Below are positions 15,193 through 24,940 of a stretch of 64,000 bases of DNA, one piece after another (within the stretch, counting starts at the first letter, position 1; each line of letters begins with the position of its first letter). Below the pieces are notes generated by a model. The model did not search any database, was not told the DNA's origin, and saw nothing but the letters and a program-made list of their open reading frames with translations. Source of the stretch: an uncultured Hyphomicrobiales bacterium (GTDB taxonomy: Bacteria > Pseudomonadota > Alphaproteobacteria > Rhizobiales > Xanthobacteraceae). Location of the stretch: the NCBI GenBank assembly GCA_903839845.1, contig CAIMEA010000014.1:1-64000 (forward strand), written 5' to 3'. Position numbers and translations under genes: made by a program.

Positions 15193-16746
15193 TTGTTCGG
15201 AAAGCGTAGCGGAACTTCGGAAGCTCGCGCACCGGCGCCTGCCAGCCATGGCCACATGGCCGCGGCGCCCGTTGCCGTGCCCGCAAAACCCGCCGCCGAA
15301 GCGCAAAAGCCCGGCACCGGCGCCGCGATGGAAACCGGCCGCACGCCGTTTCCGTCCGACGGCCTCGGCGCCGCGCTGGTGCCGCCGCCGTCACCGTCCC
15401 GCGCCGTATCGAAGCACGACATGGTGCCGAGCGCGGTCGATTCGCGCCGCTCTGAAGCCTATTACACCACCAAGAGCACGATTTTCGGCGCGCTGATCGA
15501 GGCGATCGATCTCGCCCAGCTGGCGCGGCTCGACGCCGATTCGGCGCGCGAGGAAATCCGCGACATCGTCAACGAGATCATCTCGATCAAAAACATCGTG
15601 ATGTCGATCTCCGAGCAGGAAGAACTTCTCGACGACATCTGCAACGACGTGCTCGGTTTCGGTCCGCTCGAACCGCTGTTGTCGCGCGACGACATCTCCG
15701 ACATCATGGTCAACGGCTCGGGCACGGTCTACATCGAAGTCAAGGGCAAGATCCAGCGCACCGGCATTCGCTTCCGCGATAACCAGCAGCTCCTGAATAT
15801 CTGCCAACGCATCGTCAGCCAGATCGGCCGCCGCGTCGATGAGAGTTCGCCGATATGCGACGCGCGCTTGCCGGATGGCTCGCGCGTCAACGCCATCGTG
15901 CCGCCATTGGCGATCGACGGCCCCGCGCTCACCATTCGTAAGTTCAAGAAGGACAAGCTGACGCTCGACCAGCTGGTCAAGTTCGGCACCATCACCGAGC
16001 AGGGCGCCGAAGTGCTGCGTATTATCGGCCGATGCCGCGTCAACTGCCTGATTTCCGGCGGCACGGGTTCGGGCAAGACCACGCTGCTCAACTGTCTCAC
16101 GCAATTCATCGATGATGACGAGCGCGTCATCACCTGCGAGGACGCGGCGGAATTGCAATTGCAGCAGCCGCATGTGGTGCGCCTGGAAACCCGCCCGCCC
16201 AACCTCGAAGGCGAAGGCCAGGTGACCATGCGCGATCTGGTGCGCAACTGTCTGCGTATGCGGCCGGAACGCATCATCGTCGGCGAAGTCCGTGGACCCG
16301 AGGCTTTCGATTTGCTGCAAGCCATGAACACCGGCCATGACGGCTCGATGGGCACGCTGCACGCCAATACCCCGCGCGAGGCCCTGTCGCGTCTCGAATC
16401 GATGATCACCATGGGCGGCTTCTCGCTGCCCTCGCGCACCATTCGTGAAATGATCACCGGCTCCGTCGATGTCGTCATCCAGGCCACCCGCCTGCGCGAC
16501 GGCTCACGCCGCATCACCCACATCACCGAGGTGATGGGCATGGAAGGCGACGTCATTATCACCCAGGACCTGTTCATCTACGACATGATGGGCGAAGACG
16601 CGGACGGCAACATCATCGGCCGGCATAAATCGAACGGCATCGGCCGGCCGCGTTTCTGGGATCGCGCCCGCTATTACGGCGAGGAAAAGCGGCTGGCCGC
16701 CGCCCTCGACGCCGCCGAATCCATCAATGAAACCCTGACCGGTTAA
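15193..16746 (+). CDS. cpaF: CpaF/TadA secretion motor ATPase
   Basis: 517 aa hexameric ATPase that powers Tad pilus extension and retraction. After a Pro/Ala-rich variable N-terminus (1-85), the CpaF core has FGPLEPLLSRDDISDIMVNG, Walker A GGTGSGKTT (about residue 290-298), the Asp box and the His box MGTLHANTPREALSRLE. Translation starts at a TTG (15193) with GGAG twelve bases upstream; no ATG lies near the start of the conserved part. It is followed by tadB after 13 bases. Confidence 0.94.
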   Translation: MFGKRSGTSEARAPAPASHGHMAAAPVAVPAKPAAEAQKPGTGAAMETGRTPFPSDGLGAALVPPPSPSRAVSKHDMVPSAVDSRRSEAYYTTKSTIFGALIEAIDLAQLARLDADSAREEIRDIVNEIISIKNIVMSISEQEELLDDICNDVLGFGPLEPLLSRDDISDIMVNGSGTVYIEVKGKIQRTGIRFRDNQQLLNICQRIVSQIGRRVDESSPICDARLPDGSRVNAIVPPLAIDGPALTIRKFKKDKLTLDQLVKFGTITEQGAEVLRIIGRCRVNCLISGGTGSGKTTLLNCLTQFIDDDERVITCEDAAELQLQQPHVVRLETRPPNLEGEGQVTMRDLVRNCLRMRPERIIVGEVRGPEAFDLLQAMNTGHDGSMGTLHANTPREALSRLESMITMGGFSLPSRTIREMITGSVDVVIQATRLRDGSRRITHITEVMGMEGDVIITQDLFIYDMMGEDADGNIIGRHKSNGIGRPRFWDRARYYGEEKRLAAALDAAESINETLTG

Positions 16747-16759
16747 GCGGGGGGACGCC

Positions 16760-17728
16760 ATGGACGCACTCGCCGTTTTTTTCCTGACATCCGTCGCAGT
16801 CGGCGGCATCGTTTATGTTTTCGTGTTTCCGATCTTGTCCGGTGAGCGCAAGACGGAGAAGCGCGTCGCCAGTGTCGCCAAATCCGAACCGGTGGCGCGC
16901 GCCGCGCGCGGCCAGCAACGCTCGCGCCGCGATGTCGTCGAAAGCACGCTGAAGGAGTTCGAGGAACGGCACAAGAAGAGCAAGAATCCGTCGCTGTCGG
17001 TCAGGATCGCCCAGGCCGGACTGACCTGGACGAAGCAGAAATTCATGGTCATCTCGGTGATCGTCGGCTGCGTCCTGTTCGTCGGCGCCCTCATCGGCAA
17101 TGCCGGACTGCTGCCGGCGGCCGGCATCGGCTTCGTCGGCGCATTCGGCCTGCCGCGCTGGCTGTTGTCGTTTTTCAAGAAACGGCGCGAGTCGAAATTT
17201 CTCAACGCCTTTCCCGACGCCGTCGATATCGTGGTGCGCGGCGTCAAGGCCGGTCTGCCGCTGCTCGATTGCATGAAAATGATTACCGTCGAGGCGCCGG
17301 AGCCGCTCAAATCCGAATTCCGCGCCATCATCGAGACACAGGCGATCGGCATTCCGCTCGGCGAGGCCTGCGGCAAGCTCTACGAGCGCATGCAGGTGCC
17401 GGAAGCGAATTTCTTCGGCATCGTCATCGCCATTCAGCAGAAGGCCGGCGGCAACCTGGCCGAAGCGCTCGGCAATCTTTCGCGTGTGTTGCGCGATCGC
17501 AAAAAAATGAAAGGCAAGATCCAGGCGATGTCACAGGAGGCGAAGGCCTCCGCCTCGATCATCGGCGCGCTGCCGGTGGCGGTGATGACGCTGGTCTGGG
17601 TCACCAGCCCGCAATACATCAACCTGCTGTTCACCGAACCGCTCGGCAACGTCATGCTCGTCGGCTCGGTGATGTGGATGTCGATGGGCATTCTCGTCAT
17701 GAAGAAGATGATCAATTTCGATTTCTAG
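16760..17728 (+). CDS. tadB: Tad platform protein TadB (type II secretion F family)
   Basis: 322 aa inner-membrane platform protein with an N-terminal helix (VFFLTSVAVGGIVYVFVFP), central hydrophobic segments and the T2SSF domain (about 180-305: FLNAFPDAVDIVVRGVKAG, IPLGEACGKLYERM, GGNLAEALGNLSRVLRDR). The conserved PDA...GL.L start of the T2SSF domain is clear. It pairs with TadC and CpaF. The ribosome site is GGGGGG before the ATG. Confidence 0.93.
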   Translation: MDALAVFFLTSVAVGGIVYVFVFPILSGERKTEKRVASVAKSEPVARAARGQQRSRRDVVESTLKEFEERHKKSKNPSLSVRIAQAGLTWTKQKFMVISVIVGCVLFVGALIGNAGLLPAAGIGFVGAFGLPRWLLSFFKKRRESKFLNAFPDAVDIVVRGVKAGLPLLDCMKMITVEAPEPLKSEFRAIIETQAIGIPLGEACGKLYERMQVPEANFFGIVIAIQQKAGGNLAEALGNLSRVLRDRKKMKGKIQAMSQEAKASASIIGALPVAVMTLVWVTSPQYINLLFTEPLGNVMLVGSVMWMSMGILVMKKMINFDF

Positions 17729-17749
17729 GAAAAGCGAAACACCGGACCG

Positions 17750-18724
17750 ATGATCGATATTATCACCAGTGCCCTCAATACCCAGACGATGCTGGTGCTG
17801 TTCGCCGCCATCGGCGCGGCCGCCACGGTATTGACGCTGGCCATGCCGTTCGTCTTCGCCGATCCGCTCGACAAGCGGATGAAGGCGGTGGCGGTCGAGC
17901 GCGAGAAGATCAGAGCGCGGGAGCGCGAGCGCCTGGCGCAAGGCAAGCAGAAGGTCTCGCTACGGGAATCGCCCAAGCAATATATCCAGACCATCGTCGA
18001 GGGCTTCAACCTGAGCAAGTGGGTCGGCCAGGAAGAAGCCCGGCTCAAGCTGGTGCAGGCCGGCTATCGCGGCCAGGCGCCCTATGTCACCTATCTGTTT
18101 TTCCGTATGGTGACGCCGATTGTCGCCTTCCTCTCCGCCGCGTTTTATATGTTCGTGGTCATCAAGTTCGACCAGCCGGCGACCGTCAAGCTCGGCCTTT
18201 GCATCGGCGCGGCCTACATCGGCATGCACCTGCCGTGGATGCTGTTGAAGAGCAAGATCCAGAAGCGCCAGCAATCGATCAAGCGCGCCTTTCCCGACAC
18301 GCTCGATCTGCTGCTGATCTGCGTCGAATCCGGCATGTCGATCGAAGCGGCGTTGAAGAAGGTCGGTGACGAGGTCGGCTCGCAATCGGTGGCGCTGGCG
18401 GAGGAATTGACGCTGACAACGGCCGAGTTGTCCTATTTGCCGGATCGCCGGCAGGCCTACGACAACCTCGCCAAGCGTACCGACCTCGATGGCGTGAAGT
18501 CGGTCTGTATGGCGCTGACCCAGGCCGAGAAGTACGGCACGCCGCTCGCCAATATGCTGCGGGTGATGGCCCAGGAAAATCGCGACATGCGCATGTCTGA
18601 AGCGGAGAAAAAGGCCGCCGGTCTGCCGCCGAAGCTGACGGTGCCGATGATCCTGTTCTTCCTGCCGGTGCTGTTCGTGGTGATTCTCGGACCGGCCGTG
18701 ATCAAGGTCATGGCGATCAACTAG
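17750..18724 (+). CDS. tadC: Tad platform protein TadC (type II secretion F family)
   Basis: 324 aa partner of TadB. It has an N-terminal helix (LVLFAAIGAAATVLTLAM), two central helices and a T2SSF domain with FPDTLDLLLICVESGMSIE, followed by EKYGTPLANMLRVMAQE and a final membrane helix (PMILFFLPVLFVVILGPAV). It ends the plus-strand tad operon. tadD converges from the other strand with only seven bases between the stops. Confidence 0.93.
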   Translation: MIDIITSALNTQTMLVLFAAIGAAATVLTLAMPFVFADPLDKRMKAVAVEREKIRARERERLAQGKQKVSLRESPKQYIQTIVEGFNLSKWVGQEEARLKLVQAGYRGQAPYVTYLFFRMVTPIVAFLSAAFYMFVVIKFDQPATVKLGLCIGAAYIGMHLPWMLLKSKIQKRQQSIKRAFPDTLDLLLICVESGMSIEAALKKVGDEVGSQSVALAEELTLTTAELSYLPDRRQAYDNLAKRTDLDGVKSVCMALTQAEKYGTPLANMLRVMAQENRDMRMSEAEKKAAGLPPKLTVPMILFFLPVLFVVILGPAVIKVMAIN

Positions 18725-18731
18725 CGCGGTA

Positions 18732-19547
18732 TCACCCGCCAGGGTTCGGCTGCGGCACGAACGGCTTGGCACCGGTCTTCTTCCAGTCTTTCTGCTGCGC
18801 CAGCATCTGGCGCAGGTAGCCGACATTGGCGGAAGCCTCGGCGTCGGAGAGACCTTCGCGCGCGATTTTCTCGGCGTCGTCGAAGCGGCCGCGCAGGCCG
18901 ACGACCAGCGCGAGATTCTGCCGCACCTTCGGGTCGGCATTGGGCTGCGCCAGCGCGCGGCGCAGCGTCACCTCGGCGCGCGGCAAATCCTTCATCAGCA
19001 AATAAGACAGACCGAGATTGGACAGAACCGACGGCTCATCCGGCACGATCTTGAGCGCCGACGAATAATGACGTTGCGCCTCCGGATGGCGGCCGAGTTG
19101 ATCGAGCACCGCGCCCTGGGCGTTGAGCACGCGCCAGTCCGGATTGTCGGGCGTATGCGCCCGGCCGAGAACCTCGAGCGCCTGATTGAGATCGCCAGCT
19201 TCGGCCAGAGCGCGGCCATAGGCGCCGAGCAGCGGCATGTTGGTGGGGTTGCGGATCGAGGCCTGTTCGAGCACGGCGACCGCCTGGGCGCGCTGGTCGG
19301 TGGCGCGCAGGCCGCGCGCATAGACCATGGCGGCGTCGGGATCGTCCGGATTGGCGCGGTAGCGCGCGCCCGAGGCTTCGAGCGACTGCCGCCATTCGGC
19401 GTCGCTGCGCGGCGTCGCGTCGGCGCCGATCGAGCCGGTGGTGTCGTCGCCCGTGGTCTTGCAGCCAGCGACCGGCAGCGCCAATAGCGCCACCAGGGCG
19501 ACCGACGCCAGCAGGCGGAATTCCAGAGGACGGGCTTGCAGCGGCAT
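18732..19547 (-). CDS. tadD: TadD-like tetratricopeptide lipoprotein
   Basis: 271 aa. The signal sequence ends in a lipobox (LPVAGC), so it is a lipoprotein. Several tetratricopeptide repeats follow (about 65-235; for example AAMVYARGLRATDQRAQAV and SVLSNLGLSYLLMKDLPRAE). TadD acts as pilotin or scaffold for secretin assembly in Tad systems. It is encoded on the opposite strand from the rest of the tad operon, so it has its own promoter between 19548 and 19694, shared with the divergent acyl-CoA dehydrogenase. Confidence 0.88.
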   Translation of the reverse strand: MPLQARPLEFRLLASVALVALLALPVAGCKTTGDDTTGSIGADATPRSDAEWRQSLEASGARYRANPDDPDAAMVYARGLRATDQRAQAVAVLEQASIRNPTNMPLLGAYGRALAEAGDLNQALEVLGRAHTPDNPDWRVLNAQGAVLDQLGRHPEAQRHYSSALKIVPDEPSVLSNLGLSYLLMKDLPRAEVTLRRALAQPNADPKVRQNLALVVGLRGRFDDAEKIAREGLSDAEASANVGYLRQMLAQQKDWKKTGAKPFVPQPNPGG

Positions 19548-19694
19548 AGCCGAGCAATAAAACGTTAACCCTAACGAGTGGTTAACTTGTATTCTGCCCC
19601 CGCCTTAAGGCCATTCCCGGGGCAGACAAGGCCCGCAGGACCTGGGGCTTGGGATCGACTCGGAATGGCCAGCGCAAATCCTGTATAAGACCGC

Positions 19695-20927
19695 ATGACC
19701 CTCGATTTGCCCGTTGGCCTTTCCCCTGCCGAGACTGCCCTGCAAGCCCGCGCCCGCGATTTTTCGCTCCGGGTCGTACGCCCGCGCGCGGCGGCTATCG
19801 ACCGCGACGAGCAATATCCCGCCGACATCGTCCAAGCGCTGGCCGAATCCGGCTTTCTCGGCATGACCATGCCGAAGGCGCTCGGCGGCAAGGGTGCGAG
19901 TTTCCTCGACGCCGTGCTGGTCATCGAGGAAATGGCCAAGTCCTGTACCGTCACGTCGCGCATCGTGGTCGAAACCAATATGGGCGCGATCTCGACGGTG
20001 ATGGCCTATGGCAGCCTGGTGCAGAAAGAACTCGCGGCGCGCCTGGTGCTGGAGGGCGACAAGCCCGCGATCTGTATCACCGAGCCGAATGCCGGCAGCG
20101 ACGCCATGGCCATGACAACCCGCGCCGACCGGCGCGGCGATGTGTTCGTCATCAATGGCAAGAAGCACTGGATCACCGGCGCCGGCGTCTCGCGTCTGCA
20201 TTTGATCTTTGCCCGGGTGTTCGACGAGCGCGGCGAGGAAATGGGCGTTGGCGGCTTTCTCGCCGTGCGCGACGACAAGGCCTTGCGTCTGACCAAACGC
20301 GAAAAGACCATGGGCCTGCGCGGCATGCCCGAGGGCGAACTGACCTTCGACAATCTCGAAGTGCCGTCCGACATGGTGGTGATGCCGCCCTCGGGTTTCA
20401 AACGCGGCTTTGCCGATTTGATGAATGCCTATAACAGCCAGCGCGTCGGCGCCGGCACGGTGGCGCTGGGCATCGCCGGCGGTGCGCTCGATCACGCGCT
20501 GGCCTGGGCGAAAGCGCGTGAACAGTTCGGCCGTCCGATCGGCGAATTCCAGGGCCTGCAATGGATGCTGGCCGACATGCAGACGCAGCTCACCGCGTCG
20601 CGGCTGATGCTCTACCAGGCGGCGCGCTCGCGCGGACCGGATGGCAGCGCCTTCCCCGATCCGATGCTGGCGGCGCAGGCGAAGATTTTCGCTTCCGAGG
20701 CGGCGATCAAGATCGTCAACGACGCGCTGCAGTTTTTCGGCGCGCGCGGCTATTCGCGCGACCTGCCGCTGGAGCGCATGGCGCGCGACGTGCGCATGTT
20801 CACCATTGGCGGCGGCACGGCGCAGGTGCTGCGCACATTGGTCGCTTCCAAGATGCTCGGCTGGAAACTGCCGCAGACCCGCGACGGTTATGCCCCCAAA
20901 CCCTCCTTAAGCGACGCCGCGGAGTAA
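19695..20927 (+). CDS. Acyl-CoA dehydrogenase
   Basis: 410 aa FAD flavoprotein that oxidises acyl-CoA thioesters to enoyl-CoA in beta-oxidation or amino-acid breakdown. All three domains are present: N-terminal helical, middle beta domain with ITEPNAGSDAMAM and INGKKHWITG, and C-terminal helical domain with QFGRPIGEFQGLQWMLADM and FGARGYSRDLPLERMARDVR around the usual catalytic Glu region. The substrate is not evident. The next gene, an M17 aminopeptidase, starts two bases after its stop, so the two share a transcript. Confidence 0.9.
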   Translation: MTLDLPVGLSPAETALQARARDFSLRVVRPRAAAIDRDEQYPADIVQALAESGFLGMTMPKALGGKGASFLDAVLVIEEMAKSCTVTSRIVVETNMGAISTVMAYGSLVQKELAARLVLEGDKPAICITEPNAGSDAMAMTTRADRRGDVFVINGKKHWITGAGVSRLHLIFARVFDERGEEMGVGGFLAVRDDKALRLTKREKTMGLRGMPEGELTFDNLEVPSDMVVMPPSGFKRGFADLMNAYNSQRVGAGTVALGIAGGALDHALAWAKAREQFGRPIGEFQGLQWMLADMQTQLTASRLMLYQAARSRGPDGSAFPDPMLAAQAKIFASEAAIKIVNDALQFFGARGYSRDLPLERMARDVRMFTIGGGTAQVLRTLVASKMLGWKLPQTRDGYAPKPSLSDAAE

Positions 20928-20929
20928 TC

Positions 20930-22303
20930 ATGCATCCACAATTCGCCAGCGCATCCGAAGCGCGCGGCATTCCGATCTGGTTCGTCCACGCCGACAATGG
21001 CGAGGCGGTCTTGAAAGCGTTCGGCGAGCGCGAGCGCGCTTTCGCCGCTGCCGTCGGCTTTGAACCCAAGCCCGGCAAACTGCTGCTGCTGCCGAAGCTC
21101 GACGGCAAGCTCGCCGGCGTTCTGTTCGGCATCGAACGCCCCGGCGACACGCTCGACCCGTTCCGGCCCGGCCAGCTGGTCCACTCCTTGCCGGCCGGCA
21201 TCTACCGCTTCGCCAATGCGCCGCACGACACGCGGCTCGCGGCGCTGGCCTTCGCGACCGGCGCCTATCAGTTCACCCGCTATCGCAAGGGCGAGGCGCG
21301 CAATGTGCGGCTGACCGTGCCGGACGGAATCGATGGCGACGACCTCAGCCGCGTTGCCGAAGGCGTCGCCCTGGCGCGCGACCTGATCAATACGCCGTCG
21401 AACGACATGGGGCCGGATGAGCTGGAAGCCGCGGCGCGGGCGCTCGCCAAGCAGCACGGCGCCAGGATCGAGGTTGTCGCCGGCGACAGGCTGACCAAGG
21501 AATTTCCGCTGATTCACGCCGTAGGCCAAGGTTCGCCGCGCAGCCCCCGCCTGATCGACATCGTCTGGGGCAAGGAGACCGATCCGAAGGTGACTCTTGT
21601 CGGCAAGGGCGTCTGCTTCGACACCGGCGGCCTCGACATCAAGAACGACACCGGCATGCTCAACATGAAAAAGGACATGGGCGGCGCCGCGACCTCGCTC
21701 GGCCTCGCCCACATGATCATGGCGCGCAAATTGGCGGTGCGGCTGCGCGTGCTGATTCCGGCGGTGGAGAATTCGATTTCAGGCACGAGCTTTCGTCCGC
21801 GCGACATTTACACCTCACGCAAGGGCATCACCGTCGAGATCGGCAATACCGACGCCGAGGGGCGGCTGGTCCTGGCCGATGCGCTGGCGCTCGCCGACGA
21901 GGAGAAGCCGGCGCTGATGATCGACTTCGCCACGCTGACCGGCGCGGCCCGCGTCGCGCTCGGTCCCGAACTGCCAGCCATGTTCACCGACGACGACGCG
22001 CTCGCCGCCGACATGGCGAAAATCGGCATGGCCGAGAACGACCCGGTCTGGCGCTTGCCGCTGTGGAAGCCTTACGAGGCGTTGCTCGATTCGAAAGTGT
22101 CCGACACCAACAATGTCTCGACCGGCGGCCAGGGCGGTGCGATCACCGCCGCGCTGTTCCTGAGGAAATTCGTCACCGCGCCGAGCTGGCTGCATTTCGA
22201 TATCTTCGCCTGGACCATTTCGGCCAGGCCCGGCCGGCCGGAAGGCGCCGAATGCCAGACCGCGCGCGCGCTCTATGCGCTGCTGTGCGCAAGGTATGCG
22301 TAA
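20930..22303 (+). CDS. Leucyl aminopeptidase family (M17) protein
   Basis: 457 aa cytosolic di-zinc aminopeptidase. The start is the ATG at 20930 (MHPQFASASEARGIPIWFV) two bases after the dehydrogenase stop; a much longer open frame back to 20561 overlaps that gene and is not real. The M17 catalytic C-domain shows VGKGVCFDTGGLDIK (metal-binding Asp and Lys) and NTDAEGRLVLADALALADE (the family signature). The N-terminal domain is short and divergent, as in the PepB-like subgroup of alphaproteobacteria. Confidence 0.92.
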   Translation: MHPQFASASEARGIPIWFVHADNGEAVLKAFGERERAFAAAVGFEPKPGKLLLLPKLDGKLAGVLFGIERPGDTLDPFRPGQLVHSLPAGIYRFANAPHDTRLAALAFATGAYQFTRYRKGEARNVRLTVPDGIDGDDLSRVAEGVALARDLINTPSNDMGPDELEAAARALAKQHGARIEVVAGDRLTKEFPLIHAVGQGSPRSPRLIDIVWGKETDPKVTLVGKGVCFDTGGLDIKNDTGMLNMKKDMGGAATSLGLAHMIMARKLAVRLRVLIPAVENSISGTSFRPRDIYTSRKGITVEIGNTDAEGRLVLADALALADEEKPALMIDFATLTGAARVALGPELPAMFTDDDALAADMAKIGMAENDPVWRLPLWKPYEALLDSKVSDTNNVSTGGQGGAITAALFLRKFVTAPSWLHFDIFAWTISARPGRPEGAECQTARALYALLCARYA

Positions 22304-22331
22304 GGATGAAGACAGAGCGGTACAACATTTT

Positions 22332-22422
22332 CCGTTCGTTCCCGCGGAAGCGGGAACCCAGTTCTTATAACGGTGCTCGGAATATGCAGCCCCTGGGTCC
22401 CCGCTTTCGCGGGGACGAACGG
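22332..22422. repeat. Palindromic repeat, arms CCGTTCG... / ...CGAACGG
   Basis: Left arm 22332-22361 and right arm 22393-22422 are near-perfect inverted copies: CCGTTCGTTCCCGC with its own GCGGGAACC hairpin, then CTGGGTCCCCGC and GCGGGGACGAACGG. It fills the spacer between the aminopeptidase and the NlpC/P60 gene and is a different family from the CGTCATTCCGGG repeats. Confidence 0.8.
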
Positions 22423-22430
22423 TTAAACCA

Positions 22431-23270
22431 ATGACCGAGCTTGATCCCAGATTAAACCCCTACCGCCGCGACATCGCCGCGCGACATCTGCAAGGCCAGG
22501 TCGAGGCGGCGCAGTTTGTCGATGGCACAGTGTACGAAGTAATCGAGCCGATCGCCGACCTGCGGCGCGAACCCGCGCACGAGGCAGCGCTCGACACCCA
22601 GGCGCTCAAGGGCGAGCGCGTCACGGTGTATGAGGTGAGCGACGAAGGCTGGGCCTGGGGGCAACTGGAAACCGATGGCTATGTCGGCTATCTGTCGGCC
22701 AATGCGCTCGGCCCCGTGGGGCCGTTGCCGACGCACCGCGTCTGTGTGCCGCGCACGTTTGGGTTCCCGGGACCCGATATAAAACTGCCGCCGATGATCG
22801 CGCTCCCGATGGGCGCCAGGGTCGACATCGCGCGCGAGACAGAGCGCTTCGCACTCGACGCTTTCAACTGGCATTACCCGCTTTCCCATGTCGCGCCGCT
22901 GGCAAAACGTCAGCCGGATTTCGTCGCCGTCGGCGAAATGTTCATGAACGCGCCCTATCTGTGGGGCGGCAAGAGTTCGCTCGGCATCGACTGCTCGGGG
23001 CTTGTCCAGATCGCGCTGCAACTCGCCGGCGTTTCCTGCCCGCGCGACACCTACATGCAGGAAAGCGCGCTCGGCCGGCCGAAGTCGCTGACCGAATTGC
23101 GCCGCGGCGATCTGATCTTCTGGAAAGGCCATGTGGCGATTGCCTGCGACACGACAACGATCATTCACGCCAATGCCCATCACATGATGGTGGCGAAGGA
23201 ACCGATTACCGAAGCGATAATCCGCATCAAACGCACCGGTAGTGACGTCACCAGCGTCAAACGGCTATAA
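22431..23270 (+). CDS. NlpC/P60 (C40) peptidase with SH3 domains
   Basis: 279 aa. Two bacterial SH3-like domains (about 35-150) precede an NlpC/P60 cysteine peptidase with catalytic C188 in LGIDCSGLVQ, H234 in WKGHVAIAC and a third polar residue near HANAHH. The family cuts gamma-D-Glu-diaminopimelate or related bonds in cell-wall peptides. There is no signal peptide, so it would act on imported muropeptides in the cytoplasm, fitting the neighbouring aminopeptidase and the Yej peptide importer further on. The ATG lies directly behind a palindromic repeat. Confidence 0.9.
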   Translation: MTELDPRLNPYRRDIAARHLQGQVEAAQFVDGTVYEVIEPIADLRREPAHEAALDTQALKGERVTVYEVSDEGWAWGQLETDGYVGYLSANALGPVGPLPTHRVCVPRTFGFPGPDIKLPPMIALPMGARVDIARETERFALDAFNWHYPLSHVAPLAKRQPDFVAVGEMFMNAPYLWGGKSSLGIDCSGLVQIALQLAGVSCPRDTYMQESALGRPKSLTELRRGDLIFWKGHVAIACDTTTIIHANAHHMMVAKEPITEAIIRIKRTGSDVTSVKRL

Positions 23271-23293
23271 AGAGAAAATTCCGGAGAAACGTC

Positions 23294-24136
23294 ATGACCC
23301 CAACGACCACTCCCTGCATCATCACCGTCGCGATCACCGGCTCGGTGCCGACCAAGAAAGACAACCCGGCGGTGCCGATCACAGTGGCCGAGCAGGTCGA
23401 GTCGACGCAGGCGTCGTACGAGGCCGGCGCGTCGCTGGCGCATTGCCACGTCCGCAACGATGACGGCACCACCTCGTCCGACCCGGAGAAATTCGGCCGT
23501 CTGGTCGAGGGCCTGAAGAAGCACTGCCCCGGCATGATCATCCAGCTCTCGACCGGCGGCCGCTCCGGCAACGGCCGCGAGCGCGGAGGCATGCTGCCCC
23601 TTGCGCCCGACATGGCGTCGCTGTCGACCGGCTCGTGCAACTTCCCGACCCGCGTCTACGAGAATTCGCCGGAACTGGTCGACTGGCTGGCGGCCGAGAT
23701 GATCGCCAACAACGTCAAGCCGGAGATCGAGGCCTTCGACCTGTCGATGATCTTCCAGGCGGTGAAAATGGAGCAGGACGGCCGGATCAAGGGCCCGCTG
23801 CATGTGCAGTTCGTGATGGGCGTGAAGAATGCCATGCCGGTCGACAAGGAAACTTTCGACTACTACGTCAAGACGCTGAAGCGCCTGGCACCGAATGCGA
23901 CATGGACCGGCGCCGGCATCGGCAAGGGCCAGTTGATGCTAAACCGCTGGAGTCTGGAAGCCGGCGGCCATTGCCGCACCGGTCTGGAAGACAACATCCG
24001 CTGGGACGAAAGCGGCAAGCTCGCGCCGTCGAACGCGGCTCTGGTCAAGCGCGTCGCCGATCTGTGCGCGGAATACGGACGTCGCCCGGCGACGACCGCG
24101 GAGGCGAGAAAGCTTTTGTCGCTGGCGGCGGCCTGA
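23294..24136 (+). CDS. BKACE family enzyme (3-keto-5-aminohexanoate cleavage-type, DUF849)
   Basis: 280 aa TIM-barrel zinc enzyme that condenses a beta-keto acid with acetyl-CoA to give acetoacetate and a new CoA ester. The zinc ligands HCHVR (about residues 53-57) and the downstream Glu in EIEAFDLSM are visible; GSVPTKKDNPAVPIT at the N-terminus is typical. The true beta-keto acid cannot be deduced; family members act on 3-keto-5-aminohexanoate, dehydrocarnitine and others. A good GGAG ribosome site precedes the ATG. The stop abuts that of the convergent DsbA-like gene. Confidence 0.88.
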   Translation: MTPTTTPCIITVAITGSVPTKKDNPAVPITVAEQVESTQASYEAGASLAHCHVRNDDGTTSSDPEKFGRLVEGLKKHCPGMIIQLSTGGRSGNGRERGGMLPLAPDMASLSTGSCNFPTRVYENSPELVDWLAAEMIANNVKPEIEAFDLSMIFQAVKMEQDGRIKGPLHVQFVMGVKNAMPVDKETFDYYVKTLKRLAPNATWTGAGIGKGQLMLNRWSLEAGGHCRTGLEDNIRWDESGKLAPSNAALVKRVADLCAEYGRRPATTAEARKLLSLAAA

Positions 24137-24817
24137 TTACGGGCAAACCACCTTGCCGCAACGCTCGACGGATGCAATGACCTTGGTGAGCGCGATCTTG
24201 CCCGGATAACCGACGATGACGACGCCGCCAATGACGAGGCCCGGCGTCGCCTGGATGCCGAGCGCGTCGCCGAGGCGCACATGCTCGGTCATGATCTTGG
24301 CGAAGGCCTCGTCGCTGGCCTTGGCCCGTACCTCGACGACATCAAGTCCAATCGCCTGCGCCGCCGCGAAAGCGCGGCTGTCTTCGATGGTGCCGCGGCC
24401 CGCATAGATCGTGCGGTGAAATTTATAGGCGTTCTCTGGCGACGCTATTTTATTGACGCCATACTCAACACGCGCAGCCAATATCGATGGAATGCCAAGC
24501 ACCGGGAATGGCACCAGCACCAGCCGGAGGTTCCGATTGGCGCGTACCAGTTCGTCGATATCGGCCGACGCCTTGCGGCAATATGGGCAGTTGAGATCGT
24601 AGAATTCGTGGAGCGTCACCTTGCCATTCGGATTGGCGGCAACGACGATATTCTTGAGCTGCTCGATCCGGGCGACAAGATCTGCCGAAACACTGTGGTT
24701 GGCGATGACGGTGCCGTCATCGGCCATGATAGGAAATTCGCCGTCGTCGGCATGCGCCACCAGCACACAAGCCCACACGGCGAACACGGCGGTGATCAGA
24801 CGTAAAAAACTTGGCAT
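24137..24817 (-). CDS. DsbA family periplasmic thiol-disulfide protein
   Basis: 226 aa from the ATG at 24817, with a signal peptide ending LVAHA-DD. The thioredoxin fold carries the redox motif CPYC (C77-C80 in YDLNCPYCRKAS) and a cis-Pro loop (IQATPGLVIGG). This is the DsbA/DsbG-like type (Com1/ScsC subgroup) that oxidises, reduces or isomerises disulfides in the periplasm. Two further Cys at the very C-terminus (CGKVVC) are unusual and may form a structural disulfide. No DsbB is nearby. Confidence 0.87.
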   Translation of the reverse strand: MPSFLRLITAVFAVWACVLVAHADDGEFPIMADDGTVIANHSVSADLVARIEQLKNIVVAANPNGKVTLHEFYDLNCPYCRKASADIDELVRANRNLRLVLVPFPVLGIPSILAARVEYGVNKIASPENAYKFHRTIYAGRGTIEDSRAFAAAQAIGLDVVEVRAKASDEAFAKIMTEHVRLGDALGIQATPGLVIGGVVIVGYPGKIALTKVIASVERCGKVVCP

Positions 24818-24940
24818 GGCTGTTGTTCGCTTAAGGTGATGGGTCGGGCGGGGACGCCGGCGCAACATCCCGTGTCATGCTCCATGAGCCCGTCACATAG
24901 CGAATCACGAATGCGTTACGATCGCGTGTGAATAATCTAC

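Noticed and set aside
13827-15422. 531-codon open frame antisense to cpaE
   Set aside because: No domain features, and it spans the intergenic gap to cpaF; a product of codon bias in the real gene.
20561-20929. N-terminal extension of the M17 aminopeptidase
   Set aside because: Lies inside the acyl-CoA dehydrogenase in another frame; the family start fits ATG 20930.
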